Shown piece by piece: positions 43,806 to 52,400 of a stretch of 64,000 bases of DNA. Position numbers and translations under genes: made by a program. The stretch is from Sphingopyxis sp. 113P3 (GTDB lineage: Bacteria > Pseudomonadota > Alphaproteobacteria > Sphingomonadales > Sphingomonadaceae). Numbering within the stretch: the first letter of the stretch is position 1; each line of letters starts with the position of its first letter. The stretch is taken from NCBI RefSeq assembly GCF_001278035.1, contig NZ_CP009452.1, forward strand, positions 777,501 through 841,500. Direction: 5' to 3'. The notes under the pieces are model-generated. The model had not been told where the DNA came from, searched no databases, and saw only the letters and a list, made by a program, of their open reading frames with translations.

Positions 43806-44585
43806 TCATGCTGGGCCGTCCAAAAGAAAAGCGTCCAAAAGAAAGGTGCGCAGCGCATCGGCGAACCGGTCTGGCTGTTCGATGTGCGGTGCATGGCCTG
43901 CCTCCGCGATCAGTTCATATCGCGCGCCCGGAAGAGCGGCCGCCAGCGTCTCGGAAGGGCCTCGGCCGGTGACCGTGTCCTGCTCACCGCACAGGATGAG
44001 TGCTGGCGCGGACAGATCATTGAGCCAGGGCCGTGCATCGGTCGATGCAATGATTTCCGCCACGGTGATATAGCCGGTGGGCCTGACGCGTCGCATCGCA
44101 CGCGCTATCTCCTCGAGGGCCTCCGGAGGCGCCCCGGGAGCCGCAATTTCAGCCGCGCGCTCCAGGCTATTCTCGCTGAGATGGGGAGCCATCTCGCGCC
44201 GCATATTCAACCAGCGTTCGCGCTCTCCCGCCGCGCCGATGGAACGACCCAATGTCGCATCAGCCAGGATCAGCGACCGGACCAGATGCGGATGCCGCCT
44301 TGCGAGGGCAAGGGCACACAAGCCACCGAACGAAACGCCGACGACATGCGTCGCGGCTCCATTGAGCAAGGCTGCGATCGCATCGAGGATCGGGTCCAGC
44401 CCGGGGCCGTCGGGATCCGGTGAGTCACCGTATCCGGGCAAATCTACAGCGATGCAGCGGAAATCCTTATCGAGGCGGCGTATTGTTTCGTCCCATGAAA
44501 CACGGCTTCCGCCGATTCCGTGGAGGAACAGGACCGAGGGTCCTTGACCGCTGCGGGTTGTGGCCAGTGTCATCGGGACAGTCAC
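43806..44585 (-). CDS. Alpha/beta hydrolase
   Basis: A 259-residue hydrolase with the nucleophile in GVSFGGLCALALA (Ser), the Asp in CGEQDTVTG and the His in EAGHAPHIEQPDRF. PcaD and meta-cleavage-product hydrolases share this plan, so it is a candidate for C-C bond or lactone hydrolysis after ring cleavage. Its start overlaps the stop of the upstream SDR by four bases. Confidence 0.87.
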   Translation of the reverse strand: MTVPMTLATTRSGQGPSVLFLHGIGGSRVSWDETIRRLDKDFRCIAVDLPGYGDSPDPDGPGLDPILDAIAALLNGAATHVVGVSFGGLCALALARRHPHLVRSLILADATLGRSIGAAGERERWLNMRREMAPHLSENSLERAAEIAAPGAPPEALEEIARAMRRVRPTGYITVAEIIASTDARPWLNDLSAPALILCGEQDTVTGRGPSETLAAALPGARYELIAEAGHAPHIEQPDRFADALRTFLLDAFLLDGPA

Positions 44586-45298
44586 AGCAGCCCCCTCATT
44601 TCACCGCCGTCCAAGACATAGCCCGAGCCGGTGACAAACGCGGTCGAGGTTCCGCAAAGGGTCGCGACGAGGGCACCGAAATCTTCCGGATTTCCGCCAT
44701 TCTGTTCGGATCTGCCGAGCTCCGCCATCCGCGCGGTTCGATGCGGACCGGCAAAGACGGCATTGATGGTGATACCGTCCTGATTGAGCTCCGGCGCAGC
44801 GCTCTTGGCCCACGCCCACAACGCACTTCGGGCGGTGGCCGACAAGGTTAAGAACGATTTGGGAGCCTTGACGCTGGTAGAGGAGATGATGATGATCCGG
44901 CCCCAGCGGTTCTCGCGTAGCGGACCTAATCCAGCGCGAATGAGACGGACTGCGGGGTAGAACGCAGTCGCGAATGCTTGCTGAAAATCGTCATCATTTA
45001 CGGCGAGGGGCTCCGCGCGCGGAGGACCGGGTGTGTTGACAATGAGGATATCCAGCCTGCCAAATTTCTCGAGCGCCATTTTCACGGCCCGCTCCGGAGT
45101 TTCCAAGTCGAGAAGATCGGCCGATACGCCGACCACTTGGCCCGGATAGCTTTCCTCCAACCGGCTAAGCTCCTCGGCACTCCGCGACAGCGCGACGACT
45201 TTCGCGCCTTCGCCTATCAATGCTTCAGCTGTGGCGCGTCCCAAGCCTCTCGACGCTCCTGCGACGACGGCGACGCGATCCCGTAAACCTAAATCCAC
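44582..45298 (-). CDS. SDR-like protein with altered active site
   Basis: A 238-residue SDR starting at GTG 45298 with AAGGA eight bases upstream. GASRGLGRATAEALI is the cofactor motif and VNTPGPPRAEPL sits where NNAG normally is. The usual YxxxK is absent: the region reads LTLSATARSALWAWAKSAA, a pattern seen in a divergent SDR subgroup. It is first gene of a minus-strand unit and lies opposite the GntR gene; an operator-like site separates them. Reaction uncertain. Confidence 0.85.
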   Translation of the reverse strand: MDLGLRDRVAVVAGASRGLGRATAEALIGEGAKVVALSRSAEELSRLEESYPGQVVGVSADLLDLETPERAVKMALEKFGRLDILIVNTPGPPRAEPLAVNDDDFQQAFATAFYPAVRLIRAGLGPLRENRWGRIIIISSTSVKAPKSFLTLSATARSALWAWAKSAAPELNQDGITINAVFAGPHRTARMAELGRSEQNGGNPEDFGALVATLCGTSTAFVTGSGYVLDGGEMRGLL

Positions 45299-45321
45299 TG
45301 CACATATCCTTGAATTAGCAT

Positions 45322-45339
45322 CTAGTATTCTAGATACCA
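45322..45339 (-). promoter_or_regulatory. Operator-like site 1 of the aromatic regulon
   Basis: On the minus strand TGGTATCTAGAATACTAG. It lies between the SDR start (45298) and the GntR start (45381). It matches three other sites in the cluster, so it is probably the GntR regulator's autoregulatory site. Confidence 0.7.
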
Positions 45340-45380
45340 TGTTAGTATGGGTCGCTCACAAGCTGAGGGGAACGCTCTAA

Positions 45381-46043
45381 ATGAAGTCCATGCCACCGCT
45401 CTTCCGCGCACAGAGTCTGGCCCAGCAGGCCTATCACACGATTCGAAGAGCGATCCGCGATGGACAGATTCCGCAAGGGGAGTTTTTCTCTGAGACGACC
45501 TTCGCCGAAATGCTCGGCGTTTCGCGGACGCCCGTCAGAGAAGCCATGCTCGACCTGTTCCGCGAAGGCGTGGTTGAAATCATTGCCAAGCGGGGTTTTC
45601 GCCTCGCGGTTCTCGACGACAACGCGATCATTGAAGTCAGGATGTTGAGGGTCGCCTTGGAGAGTCTCGTTATCCGCCGCCTCTGCGAAGTTGCGACCAA
45701 GGAAGATATTGTCGAACTGCGTAAGGTCCTCGCTGGCGAGGCCACCGAGGAAGACGATATCTTCAGCATCGACGAGGCATTCCACATGCGAATGGCCGAG
45801 ATCGCCGGGCTGCATCAGGTCAAGCGCATCCTGCTTGGCGTCCGGGGCAAAATGTATCTGATCGCCAGCGGCGCGCATGTGGCTCAACCGCGAACCGATC
45901 AGGTTGTCGACGAACATTCTGAACTCCTCGACCTGATTTCCCGAAAGGACTGCCAAGCAGCCGTTGATGCCGTCACCGCGCATGTGGAGCGTTCGATCGA
46001 TGCCTTCCTCGCCGCGCGTGATAATTCTCCCGCTACTCGCTGA
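45381..46043 (+). CDS. GntR-family regulator (FadR/FCD type)
   Basis: A 220-residue regulator: residues 10-75 form the GntR winged helix (QQAYHTIRRAIRDGQIPQG, FAEMLGVSRTPVREAMLDL), and the C-terminal FCD domain carries metal-binding His residues in AFHMRMAEI and VDEHSELLD. It is divergent from the SDR unit and its 3' end overlaps the convergent cupin gene by 11 bases. Four operator-like sites in the cluster suggest it controls several units, with an aromatic intermediate as ligand. Confidence 0.9.
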   Translation: MKSMPPLFRAQSLAQQAYHTIRRAIRDGQIPQGEFFSETTFAEMLGVSRTPVREAMLDLFREGVVEIIAKRGFRLAVLDDNAIIEVRMLRVALESLVIRRLCEVATKEDIVELRKVLAGEATEEDDIFSIDEAFHMRMAEIAGLHQVKRILLGVRGKMYLIASGAHVAQPRTDQVVDEHSELLDLISRKDCQAAVDAVTAHVERSIDAFLAARDNSPATR

Positions 46044-46497
46044 CGTCCGTGGCTGTGCGCGTTGCAGGATCGACCTTCACACGGCGCCGCGCGCCGCCCG
46101 TGTGGCCCGCCTCATATTCCCTGATGGCTTCGCCCTCGGGAAACGCCGTAAAGAAGGTTTCATGGATGGGGGCTCCCAACGCACCATAGAGGTGAACCGG
46201 CGTTTCACCCGCACAGCCGAAGCTGTGGTTGGTGTGCGGCGGGATGATGACGCACGCAGGTGCCTCAACGACCTTCTTTTCGCCGTCCACCTCGAGCTGA
46301 AGCGCGCCTTCCACAATTACCAGATGCTCTTCATAAGTGTGGAAATGCTCGGACACACCCGAACCGGGCTTGAAGATTTGTTCGCCGACCCGAACCTGCG
46401 AAGCCCCGTCAACCTCGCCAGACCAGCTGCGCGAAAGCACGCCCGGCCTCCATTCCTCCCAGGGACGATCCTTTAGCGAGATGATGTAATGCGCCAT
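46033..46497 (-). CDS. Cupin protein
   Basis: A 154-residue single cupin. SGVSEHFHTYEEHLVIVEGA holds His, His, Glu metal ligands, then IIPPHTNHSFGCAG the third His. It lies at the end of the Rieske/extradiol unit. Cupins in aromatic clusters can be dioxygenases or sensors; nothing more can be stated. Confidence 0.8.
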   Translation of the reverse strand: MAHYIISLKDRPWEEWRPGVLSRSWSGEVDGASQVRVGEQIFKPGSGVSEHFHTYEEHLVIVEGALQLEVDGEKKVVEAPACVIIPPHTNHSFGCAGETPVHLYGALGAPIHETFFTAFPEGEAIREYEAGHTGGARRRVKVDPATRTATDVSE

Positions 46498-46548
46498 TAG
46501 TAACTCCTGATCACGTAAATCTGTTGAAACACGAATAGAGGATTCGTC

Positions 46549-46794
46549 TCATTCTTTTGGAATATTTTGATAATATTGCTCATTGCTCATCCCGGTAGCT
46601 CTGGCGAAATAGAGCAAGGCCATTGGATGAGCGCCAAATCTGTAGAGAAAGCCTACGTCCCCCTCGCGGATCGCTTTCTGCATCTCATCGGGGAATCTTG
46701 CGTCGGCGATCACCGTATCGGGATCGGAGGCGAAGCGAGATGCCAGGCCGCCGCGCGTGATATCGACAAGAAACTGGTTAAGCCGGTCCAGCAT
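46549..46794 (-). CDS. LigA-like small subunit of extradiol dioxygenase
   Basis: An 81-residue protein: MLDRLNQFLVDITRG and a C-terminal FGAHPMALLYFARATGMSNE that resembles the alpha subunit of LigAB and CarBa-type class III extradiol dioxygenases. The start ATG at 46794 overlaps the upstream large subunit stop as TGATG. Small size fits CarBa rather than full LigA. It probably pairs with the next gene. Confidence 0.75.
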   Translation of the reverse strand: MLDRLNQFLVDITRGGLASRFASDPDTVIADARFPDEMQKAIREGDVGFLYRFGAHPMALLYFARATGMSNEQYYQNIPKE

Positions 46795-47609
46795 CAGACG
46801 TCCTCCCAAAGAAGCTGGTGAACGCCCATGTTCCACCCCTCAGCGAAGGGAATCCTAGTGATGGTGACCGGCTTGCGCGGTTGACTTGCCGCGGCGACAA
46901 CTATCCAGTTGCGTATTTCATGGGTTCCATTCCCGGCCGCGTCGAGTTCGGCATCCGCGATCTCGCATACGGCCTCCACATCGCCGGCGAGCAACGACTT
47001 CAGTATCCATCTGTCGAGATCTCGATCGACATCGAACACGCCGGGCGTGCCGACGCTATGCGAGAGGCCGCCGGTCGCCAGCAAACCTATCCGGCGGCTT
47101 CCGCCCAACTCATCGATCAGTTTGCCCAGCGTCCTGCCGAATTGCGCGCATCGCGCCAGCGAGGGAAGCGGAGCAAAGATGCTGTTAACGACGATCGGGA
47201 TGACTGAAACCGCCTCGGCAAGCTTCATCAGGTGCAACGGCACGATGGTCCCGTGATCGAGCACCAACTCAGTCGAGTGAGCGGGCTCGAAACCGGCATC
47301 ATAAAAGCCCCGGGTAAGAGCTTTCGCAAACGCCGCATCTCCTTTGATATCTTCCACCGGCAAGTTGAAATGTCGCTCGGGGAAGACAGGGTGCCGATCT
47401 CCGCAGCCGATCATGAACGGCGGCGCCATTTTGGGCGAGAGATTGACGATGTGCTCGCTCGTCACGACAACCAGAGTGTCGATTTCGGCGGCACCATAGG
47501 CTTCGCTCAATCGCGCGAAGCCATCCATTGTCGCGGCAAGATCGGGCTTCCGTGCGCGGTCTGGCCAGCCGGTAAGATACGGCGCGTGAACGGTTGCGGC
47601 TGCAATCAT
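46794..47609 (-). CDS. Class III extradiol ring-cleavage dioxygenase large subunit (LigB/CarBb-like)
   Basis: A 271-residue LigB-fold enzyme. TVHAPYLTG has the first iron His, VVTSEHIVNL a nearby His, and VLDHGTIVPLHLM the further active-site His. It opens aromatic catechol-type rings next to the hydroxyls using Fe2+. The small neighbour supplies the alpha subunit. Substrate unknown: catechol, 2-aminophenol and 2,3-dihydroxybiphenyl analogues are all possible. Confidence 0.85.
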   Translation of the reverse strand: MIAAATVHAPYLTGWPDRARKPDLAATMDGFARLSEAYGAAEIDTLVVVTSEHIVNLSPKMAPPFMIGCGDRHPVFPERHFNLPVEDIKGDAAFAKALTRGFYDAGFEPAHSTELVLDHGTIVPLHLMKLAEAVSVIPIVVNSIFAPLPSLARCAQFGRTLGKLIDELGGSRRIGLLATGGLSHSVGTPGVFDVDRDLDRWILKSLLAGDVEAVCEIADAELDAAGNGTHEIRNWIVVAAASQPRKPVTITRIPFAEGWNMGVHQLLWEDV

Positions 47610-47619
47610 GTCTTCAACC

Positions 47620-48150
47620 TCAAAAGAATACGCTCAACCCTTGATGGGTGAAGACTTGACGATCCATCGTCACGGTTCGGCTGCGAAGTTTCAGGCCGGC
47701 TTCGGAGCCGTTGAGCACGTCGAGGCGATCGCCCGTAAATTGCTGGTCCAGGTTCCAGCGGCTTTGGAACAACAGCAAATTGCTCCTCGCGAGCCAGCTG
47801 TTCTCGTCGACTTTCTGAACGTCGAGCAGCTGCACAAAGTAGCGCAGGCGGGAAGGGGGATTCTCGACCCAGCTTTGCTTGCTTTCGAGTTTCGCCACCC
47901 TGGCCTCGAGCAACTCGGCGTCTTCGTCATAATAGCCGATGGCGCCGTCCGCCACGATCAAGCCTTCGTTTGTGCTCGTCGTTACGGGGACGCGATATTC
48001 GATGCGGTCGTCCATGAGCTGGAGCCACTCGCGGTAACGCCGCTCCTGCAGCAACAGGATCTCGCGGCGGTAGAAGGCCTCGATCCCTCGCCACACAGTC
48101 TCGTCGACGACGGAGCCCGAGCCATCGGGCAGATTGTCCTGCCCGGTCAT
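47620..48150 (-). CDS. Ring-hydroxylating dioxygenase beta subunit
   Basis: A 176-residue small subunit of aromatic-ring dioxygenases with the NTF2-like fold: IEAFYRREILLLQERRYREW, LMDDRIEYRVPV and a C-terminal TVTMDRQVFTHQGLSVFF. It packs against the catalytic alpha subunit. Its start overlaps the alpha stop by ATGA, and a 10-base gap separates it from the LigB gene. Confidence 0.9.
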   Translation of the reverse strand: MTGQDNLPDGSGSVVDETVWRGIEAFYRREILLLQERRYREWLQLMDDRIEYRVPVTTSTNEGLIVADGAIGYYDEDAELLEARVAKLESKQSWVENPPSRLRYFVQLLDVQKVDENSWLARSNLLLFQSRWNLDQQFTGDRLDVLNGSEAGLKLRSRTVTMDRQVFTHQGLSVFF

Positions 48151-49502
48151 TGTCCCGGCTCCTGCATGACAGCAGCCCATTGGCGATAAAAGGCGCGCTG
48201 ATTGGCCTCGGTCATCAATATGTCGCTGGTCGAGCCGACGAAGGGAGCGCCGTATCGGTCGACGGCCTTGCCTTCCCGTCCCAATCCCATCTCGTAATTG
48301 AGCCAGCCATCGCGGCCGATCGGACCGATCATTCCTTCCTGGATGCTCTGCCAAACGTCGCCATCGTCCTGCTCGAATATTCCCGAGGGGCCAAATGCGA
48401 GCGCGTAGCGCCGCCCGATTTCTGCCTTCAGCTTCTCGGGCATCGCCTTGTCGACGACGAGGTAGGAATAGATTTCGATCTTGCCGACGCCCCTCGGATG
48501 CCAAACCCGAAAGGTACGGAAGCGCGCCGTATCCATGAAGGACAGGTTCGGGAAAATGGTCCCGACACCGACTGGCATGAATGCGCCGGCCTGCTCGCCG
48601 TACCGCTCGACCAGCTGCCGCCGCATGTCATCGATCACGCCCTGATATTCGGTCTGAACGGCGTGGCCTTGTTGGGCGCCGCCCCTTTCGGACCCGATGG
48701 AATGTCCGTTGCCGGTATGGATGCAGTAGCCTTCGTTCGTCAGTGGGCTGCGATATCCCATATCGACGCCGGCACCATGGGTGGTCGGCACGTGGTAATG
48801 ATCTCCCGCGAAGTTCTCCGAGGGAATTTTCCAATTGACGTCGATCGTCCACCGATGAACCCCGCCGATGACTTCGACACCGCCATCCATCCGCCCGAGC
48901 ATCAGGTCGAGGTAGAAGACCATGTCGCCGAGATAGTCGCGCAGCGACACCGCCTCGGCGTCCCAAGTTGCGAAGATGAAGCCATGGATTTCATCGAGTT
49001 GCGCGACCTCACGCAAACCCAGGCGATCCCGGTCAAGCTGGTCACCGTAGACCTGGCCAAGCCGCGGAACGCTCGCCAACGCTCCATCGGTACCGAACGT
49101 CCAGCCGTGATACGGGCATTTGAACATACGAGCCGAACCGCTTTCGGCGCGGCACACCTTCGCCCCTCGATGGGTGCAACTGTTCAGGAACGCGCGAACC
49201 TTCCCGGCTTTGTCGCGCGTAACGATCACGGCGTCTTCACCCATGGTCGTGGTGAAAAAGTCGCCATTGGCCTTGAGCTGGCTTTCATGCCCCAGATAGA
49301 GCCAGCACCGACCGAAGATGCGCTTCTGCTCCATTCGATAGATTTCGTCATCGATGAAAAGCCGACGATGCACGGCTGATGCATCGTGGTTCAATAGTTC
49401 GTCGGTGCGGAAAGACCCGATCTGGCCATCTGCCGGAATTGCCGGAGGACGCAATGCCTCGGAAACAACCCCTTCCGCTTTCATTTGAGCGCCATTCACC
49501 AT
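48147..49502 (-). CDS. Rieske ring-hydroxylating dioxygenase alpha subunit
   Basis: A 451-residue catalytic subunit. The Rieske [2Fe-2S] ligands are C109 and H111 (CTHRG) and C129 and H132 (CPYHGW). The mononuclear iron site is GDHYHVPTTH with D234, H237 and H242. The enzyme inserts O2 into an aromatic ring to give a cis-dihydrodiol or hydroxyl group, using electrons from a reductase. The start ATG at 49502 is uncertain (a second Met at residue 7). First gene of the unit downstream of operator site 2. Confidence 0.92.
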   Translation of the reverse strand: MVNGAQMKAEGVVSEALRPPAIPADGQIGSFRTDELLNHDASAVHRRLFIDDEIYRMEQKRIFGRCWLYLGHESQLKANGDFFTTTMGEDAVIVTRDKAGKVRAFLNSCTHRGAKVCRAESGSARMFKCPYHGWTFGTDGALASVPRLGQVYGDQLDRDRLGLREVAQLDEIHGFIFATWDAEAVSLRDYLGDMVFYLDLMLGRMDGGVEVIGGVHRWTIDVNWKIPSENFAGDHYHVPTTHGAGVDMGYRSPLTNEGYCIHTGNGHSIGSERGGAQQGHAVQTEYQGVIDDMRRQLVERYGEQAGAFMPVGVGTIFPNLSFMDTARFRTFRVWHPRGVGKIEIYSYLVVDKAMPEKLKAEIGRRYALAFGPSGIFEQDDGDVWQSIQEGMIGPIGRDGWLNYEMGLGREGKAVDRYGAPFVGSTSDILMTEANQRAFYRQWAAVMQEPGQ

Positions 49503-49526
49503 CCGACTCCACTCACCCCAATTGTT

Positions 49527-49544
49527 GTAGTATTCTATATACTA
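49527..49544 (-). promoter_or_regulatory. Operator-like site 2 of the aromatic regulon
   Basis: Minus strand TAGTATATAGAATACTAC, matching site 1 at 15 of 18 positions. It lies 25 bases upstream of the Rieske alpha start at 49502. TAGTAT...ATACTA at 49528-49544 is a perfect inverted repeat. Confidence 0.7.
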
Positions 49545-49593
49545 GATCGGCGTGGGCCGCAAGGCACCCGTCGGCGAAATCGGCACGCCGCTC

Positions 49594-50838
49594 CTAGATC
49601 GTCCGTTTGTGAAACTTGCCCGCCGACATAATGGCGGCCAGATTGCGCCCGGCGCCGCCCAGCACGGTCACATCTTTCAGCGGATCGCCATCGACAACAA
49701 GGATGTCGGCCAGCGCGCCTTCGCGGATGCACCCGAGCTTGCCCTCTTGCTGGAGCAGTTCAGCGTTTATCGAACAGGCACTTCTGAGGATGTCGATCGC
49801 CGGCAAAACCCGTGCGCGCAACGCAAACTCATCCGTCTGGTGTGAATGCAACTCGCCCAGGAGGTCCGTCCCGAACCCCATTTTCACATTATTTCGCTTC
49901 ATTGTCTCCAGCCCGGCCAACATGTGACCCGACAGCATATTGAGTTTGTCGATGCTGACCTGCGGAAGTCCGAGCCGCGCGCCTTCTTCCAATAGCGTGA
50001 AGATGACCGCCATCGTCGGAACGGTGAAGGCACCGGCCTCCGCCACGAAGGCAGCCGTCTCATCGTCGATCATGCTCGCATGCTCGATCGATCGAACGCC
50101 CAACTCCACGCACCGGCGTATCGCAATGGTGGGATGACAATGCGCAGCGACATATTTGTTTACGCGCGTCGCCTCGTCGACCGCAGCGCGTATTTCTTCA
50201 TCGGAATATTGGCTGCATTCCAGCGGATCGGTCGGCGACGCCATGCCCCCGGAAGCCATGATCTTGATATGCGAGGCCCCGCGGCGGAGTTCTTCGCGCG
50301 CTGCCCAACGCACGGCGTCTACCCCGTCGGCAATGATGGCGAAGACGTCCGTGTAGCATGCGCAGCCACAAAAGCCGTCATCGTGCAAGTCGGCGTGGCC
50401 GAGGCGCATGTCGCCATGACCGCCGGTCTGGCTGACGATGCGGCCACCATAGAAGAAGCGCGGCCCCTTGATGAAACCGTCACGGAGGGCGTTGGCGATG
50501 CCGACGTCGCCGCCACCGACATCACGAACGGTCGTGAAACCGCTATCGATGCAGGACTCCAGGAAGCGCGCGCCGAAATGCGCGGTATAGGTGCGCGGCC
50601 AATGGGTCACGCTCGGGAGATTGACGCTGCCGGCGTAAACGTGGACATGCGCGTCGATGAGGCCGGGCATCAAAGTGCGCCCGGCACAATCAACCACGTC
50701 GATGTCGTCCCGGATTGCGATCGGACTATCCGAAATCTCCCGGATCACCCCATCTTCGACAAGAACGTCAGCCCCGTCGCGCAGGTCTTCCGACCACCCA
50801 TCAAATACGCGGGCGTCACGAAAAAGCGTCCTAGTCAT
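49594..50838 (-). CDS. Metal-dependent amidohydrolase
   Basis: A 414-residue amidohydrolase-superfamily enzyme. Metal ligands: HVHV in LIDAHVHVYAG, the Lys in HIKIMASGGMAS, AHCHP, IEHAS, and the Asp in GFGTDLLG. Such enzymes cleave amide, imide or ester bonds of xenobiotics. Within the aromatic cluster it may act on an upstream amide or ring. Its promoter is before the SnoaL gene, 45 bases upstream. Confidence 0.87.
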   Translation of the reverse strand: MTRTLFRDARVFDGWSEDLRDGADVLVEDGVIREISDSPIAIRDDIDVVDCAGRTLMPGLIDAHVHVYAGSVNLPSVTHWPRTYTAHFGARFLESCIDSGFTTVRDVGGGDVGIANALRDGFIKGPRFFYGGRIVSQTGGHGDMRLGHADLHDDGFCGCACYTDVFAIIADGVDAVRWAAREELRRGASHIKIMASGGMASPTDPLECSQYSDEEIRAAVDEATRVNKYVAAHCHPTIAIRRCVELGVRSIEHASMIDDETAAFVAEAGAFTVPTMAVIFTLLEEGARLGLPQVSIDKLNMLSGHMLAGLETMKRNNVKMGFGTDLLGELHSHQTDEFALRARVLPAIDILRSACSINAELLQQEGKLGCIREGALADILVVDGDPLKDVTVLGGAGRNLAAIMSAGKFHKRTI

Positions 50839-50882
50839 GTCGAAACTCCATTAAGAGGGCAATCCGGGATCAAGGTGGCGTG

Positions 50883-51296
50883 TCAGGCCTTCTTCTTCAG
50901 AAGCGCCGGATCGATCGTGATCTTGTTGTATTTGATCTTCCAATCGGACCCTTCGCGAACCATGACGATGTCGAGGTCGCCGGTGCCAATGAAGGACGGA
51001 CCCTCGGCGACATTCATCTTCATGACATAGCAGCGAAGGCGAGCACCCTCGGCATGGTCTTCGACCAGCATGTTCGTGATGAAATGACGCACGCCGGCTT
51101 CGTGTCCCTGGGAGACATAATCGTCCATCCATGCGAACACCGCGTCGCGGCCCTCGGCCTTGCCGAACGGGCCATCCAAGGTACCATCTTCGCTATAGAG
51201 ATCGGCGTAACCGCGTGCGTTCTCGCCATCTCCCGCGTGATACATCCGCACCGCCACGTTCTGAACCGCGATAATTTCTTCAACGGATAGTGCCAC
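50883..51296 (-). CDS. SnoaL-like protein (paralogue of 59623-60027)
   Basis: A 137-residue NTF2-like protein starting at GTG 51296 with GGGAG seven bases upstream. VRHFITNMLVEDHAEG, then VAEGPSFIGTGDLDIVMVRE are shared with the gene at 59623-60027. It is the first gene after operator site 3 and is followed by the amidohydrolase. Function unknown. Confidence 0.82.
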   Translation of the reverse strand: MALSVEEIIAVQNVAVRMYHAGDGENARGYADLYSEDGTLDGPFGKAEGRDAVFAWMDDYVSQGHEAGVRHFITNMLVEDHAEGARLRCYVMKMNVAEGPSFIGTGDLDIVMVREGSDWKIKYNKITIDPALLKKKA

Positions 51297-51322
51297 TGCA
51301 CAACTCCCAATGCTGGATTTGA

Positions 51323-51340
51323 TGGTATGTAGTATTCTAC
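51323..51340 (+). promoter_or_regulatory. Operator-like site 3 of the aromatic regulon
   Basis: TGGTATGTAGTATTCTAC, 27 bases upstream of the SnoaL GTG at 51296. It matches the consensus TGGTATnTAGnATnCTAn shared by the four sites. Confidence 0.7.
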
Positions 51341-51378
51341 GAATGTCTGTTGTCAAGCTGGCATGTTGCCCACGCCGG

Positions 51379-51936
51379 CTAAATCACCTCGAGCGTGGGG
51401 TTCATTCCAACCGCCGAATTCAGATTGAAGAAGTTGGGAGAGGTCTTTTGCACCGCCCGATGAATTTCTTCGAACTGCTCGGGCGTGCCATTGCCCGAAA
51501 TTCGGACCACATAGTCCACTTCGTGATAACCCGGCTTGACGCTGTCATCGAGGCCCAGAAAGCCGCGCAGGTCCAGTTCGCCGCGCATTTCGATCTCGAG
51601 CTTCGTCAATGCGATTCCTCGCAGCGAAGCGTTGGCGGCATAGCCAACGATCATGCATGCGTTGATTGCACTCATCAGCAGTTCCTGCGGGTTCGGCGCG
51701 CTGTTCTGGCCCAGCAGCTCAACCGGTTCGTCGGCAATGATCTCGAAGCTGCGAGGGATCGACTGGCCGGCGAGCTCGTAGCTCTCCACCACAGATCTGC
51801 TGCGGGTCTGGCCTTCCCAGATCGTGCCCACTTTGAACGCGACGCGCGCCTTGGCAGGATCCTCCTGAACCGCGGCGACGGTAGCGGCGAGCGCCGGAAC
51901 GTCGATCGCGTTAATATGGTCGGTACTTGTCACCAT
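51379..51936 (-). CDS. OsmC-family protein
   Basis: A 185-residue OsmC-like protein: GQNSAPNPQELLMSAINAC has the peroxidatic Cys, but the second conserved Cys of OsmC peroxidases is not seen, so peroxidase activity is uncertain. The ATG at 51936 has GAGGAG six bases upstream. It lies between SnoaL and RidA genes and may protect against peroxides from oxygenases. Confidence 0.82.
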   Translation of the reverse strand: MVTSTDHINAIDVPALAATVAAVQEDPAKARVAFKVGTIWEGQTRSRSVVESYELAGQSIPRSFEIIADEPVELLGQNSAPNPQELLMSAINACMIVGYAANASLRGIALTKLEIEMRGELDLRGFLGLDDSVKPGYHEVDYVVRISGNGTPEQFEEIHRAVQKTSPNFFNLNSAVGMNPTLEVI

Positions 51937-51960
51937 GTTTCTCCTCAAATTGGGGTCGCT

Positions 51961-52362
51961 TCATGCGTCGGCGACCGCCGTCGCAACAATTTCGATCATC
52001 AGGCCGTCGCCGCCGAGCGACGAAACGCACTGGAGAGTGTTGACCGGCGGGTGGGGGCCCGTGACGAACTCATCCCGAACGGCGACAAGGGCATTTCGTT
52101 CGGGGTCGTCAAAGCGGGTCACATAATAGTCCAACCTCACGACCGAATCGAACCCGGTCCCAGCGGCCGCCAGCGCGACCGAGATATTCTCGAAGGCCTG
52201 CCGGGCCTGTGCAGCAAAATCGCCCTCACCGACCAGCAGGCGGTCCTTGTCGAACGCCACCTGGCCGGACAGCATCACGAGGCGGCCGCCCGACACGCTG
52301 ATTGCGTGGCTGTATCCATGGGTCGGGTGAAGGTCCGCGGGTCTGAACGAATGGATATCCAT
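51961..52362 (-). CDS. RidA-family protein (first)
   Basis: A 133-residue trimeric RidA/YjgF-family protein: FRPADLHPTHGYSHAISVSG, VMLSGQVAFDKDRLL and VRLDYYVTRFDD. RidA members hydrolyse enamine and imine intermediates; some, such as AmnD, deaminate 2-aminomuconate. The start ATG has AAGGAG upstream. It is paralogous to the gene at 53810. Confidence 0.85.
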   Translation of the reverse strand: MDIHSFRPADLHPTHGYSHAISVSGGRLVMLSGQVAFDKDRLLVGEGDFAAQARQAFENISVALAAAGTGFDSVVRLDYYVTRFDDPERNALVAVRDEFVTGPHPPVNTLQCVSSLGGDGLMIEIVATAVADA

Positions 52363-52400
52363 TATCTTCTCCTTCAAGGCGCAATCGTCCTGGACCCGGT

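Noticed and set aside
48150..49379. 409-residue plus-strand frame opposite the Rieske alpha gene
   Set aside because: It is a shadow of the high-GC codon pattern; the minus-strand gene has full Rieske motifs.
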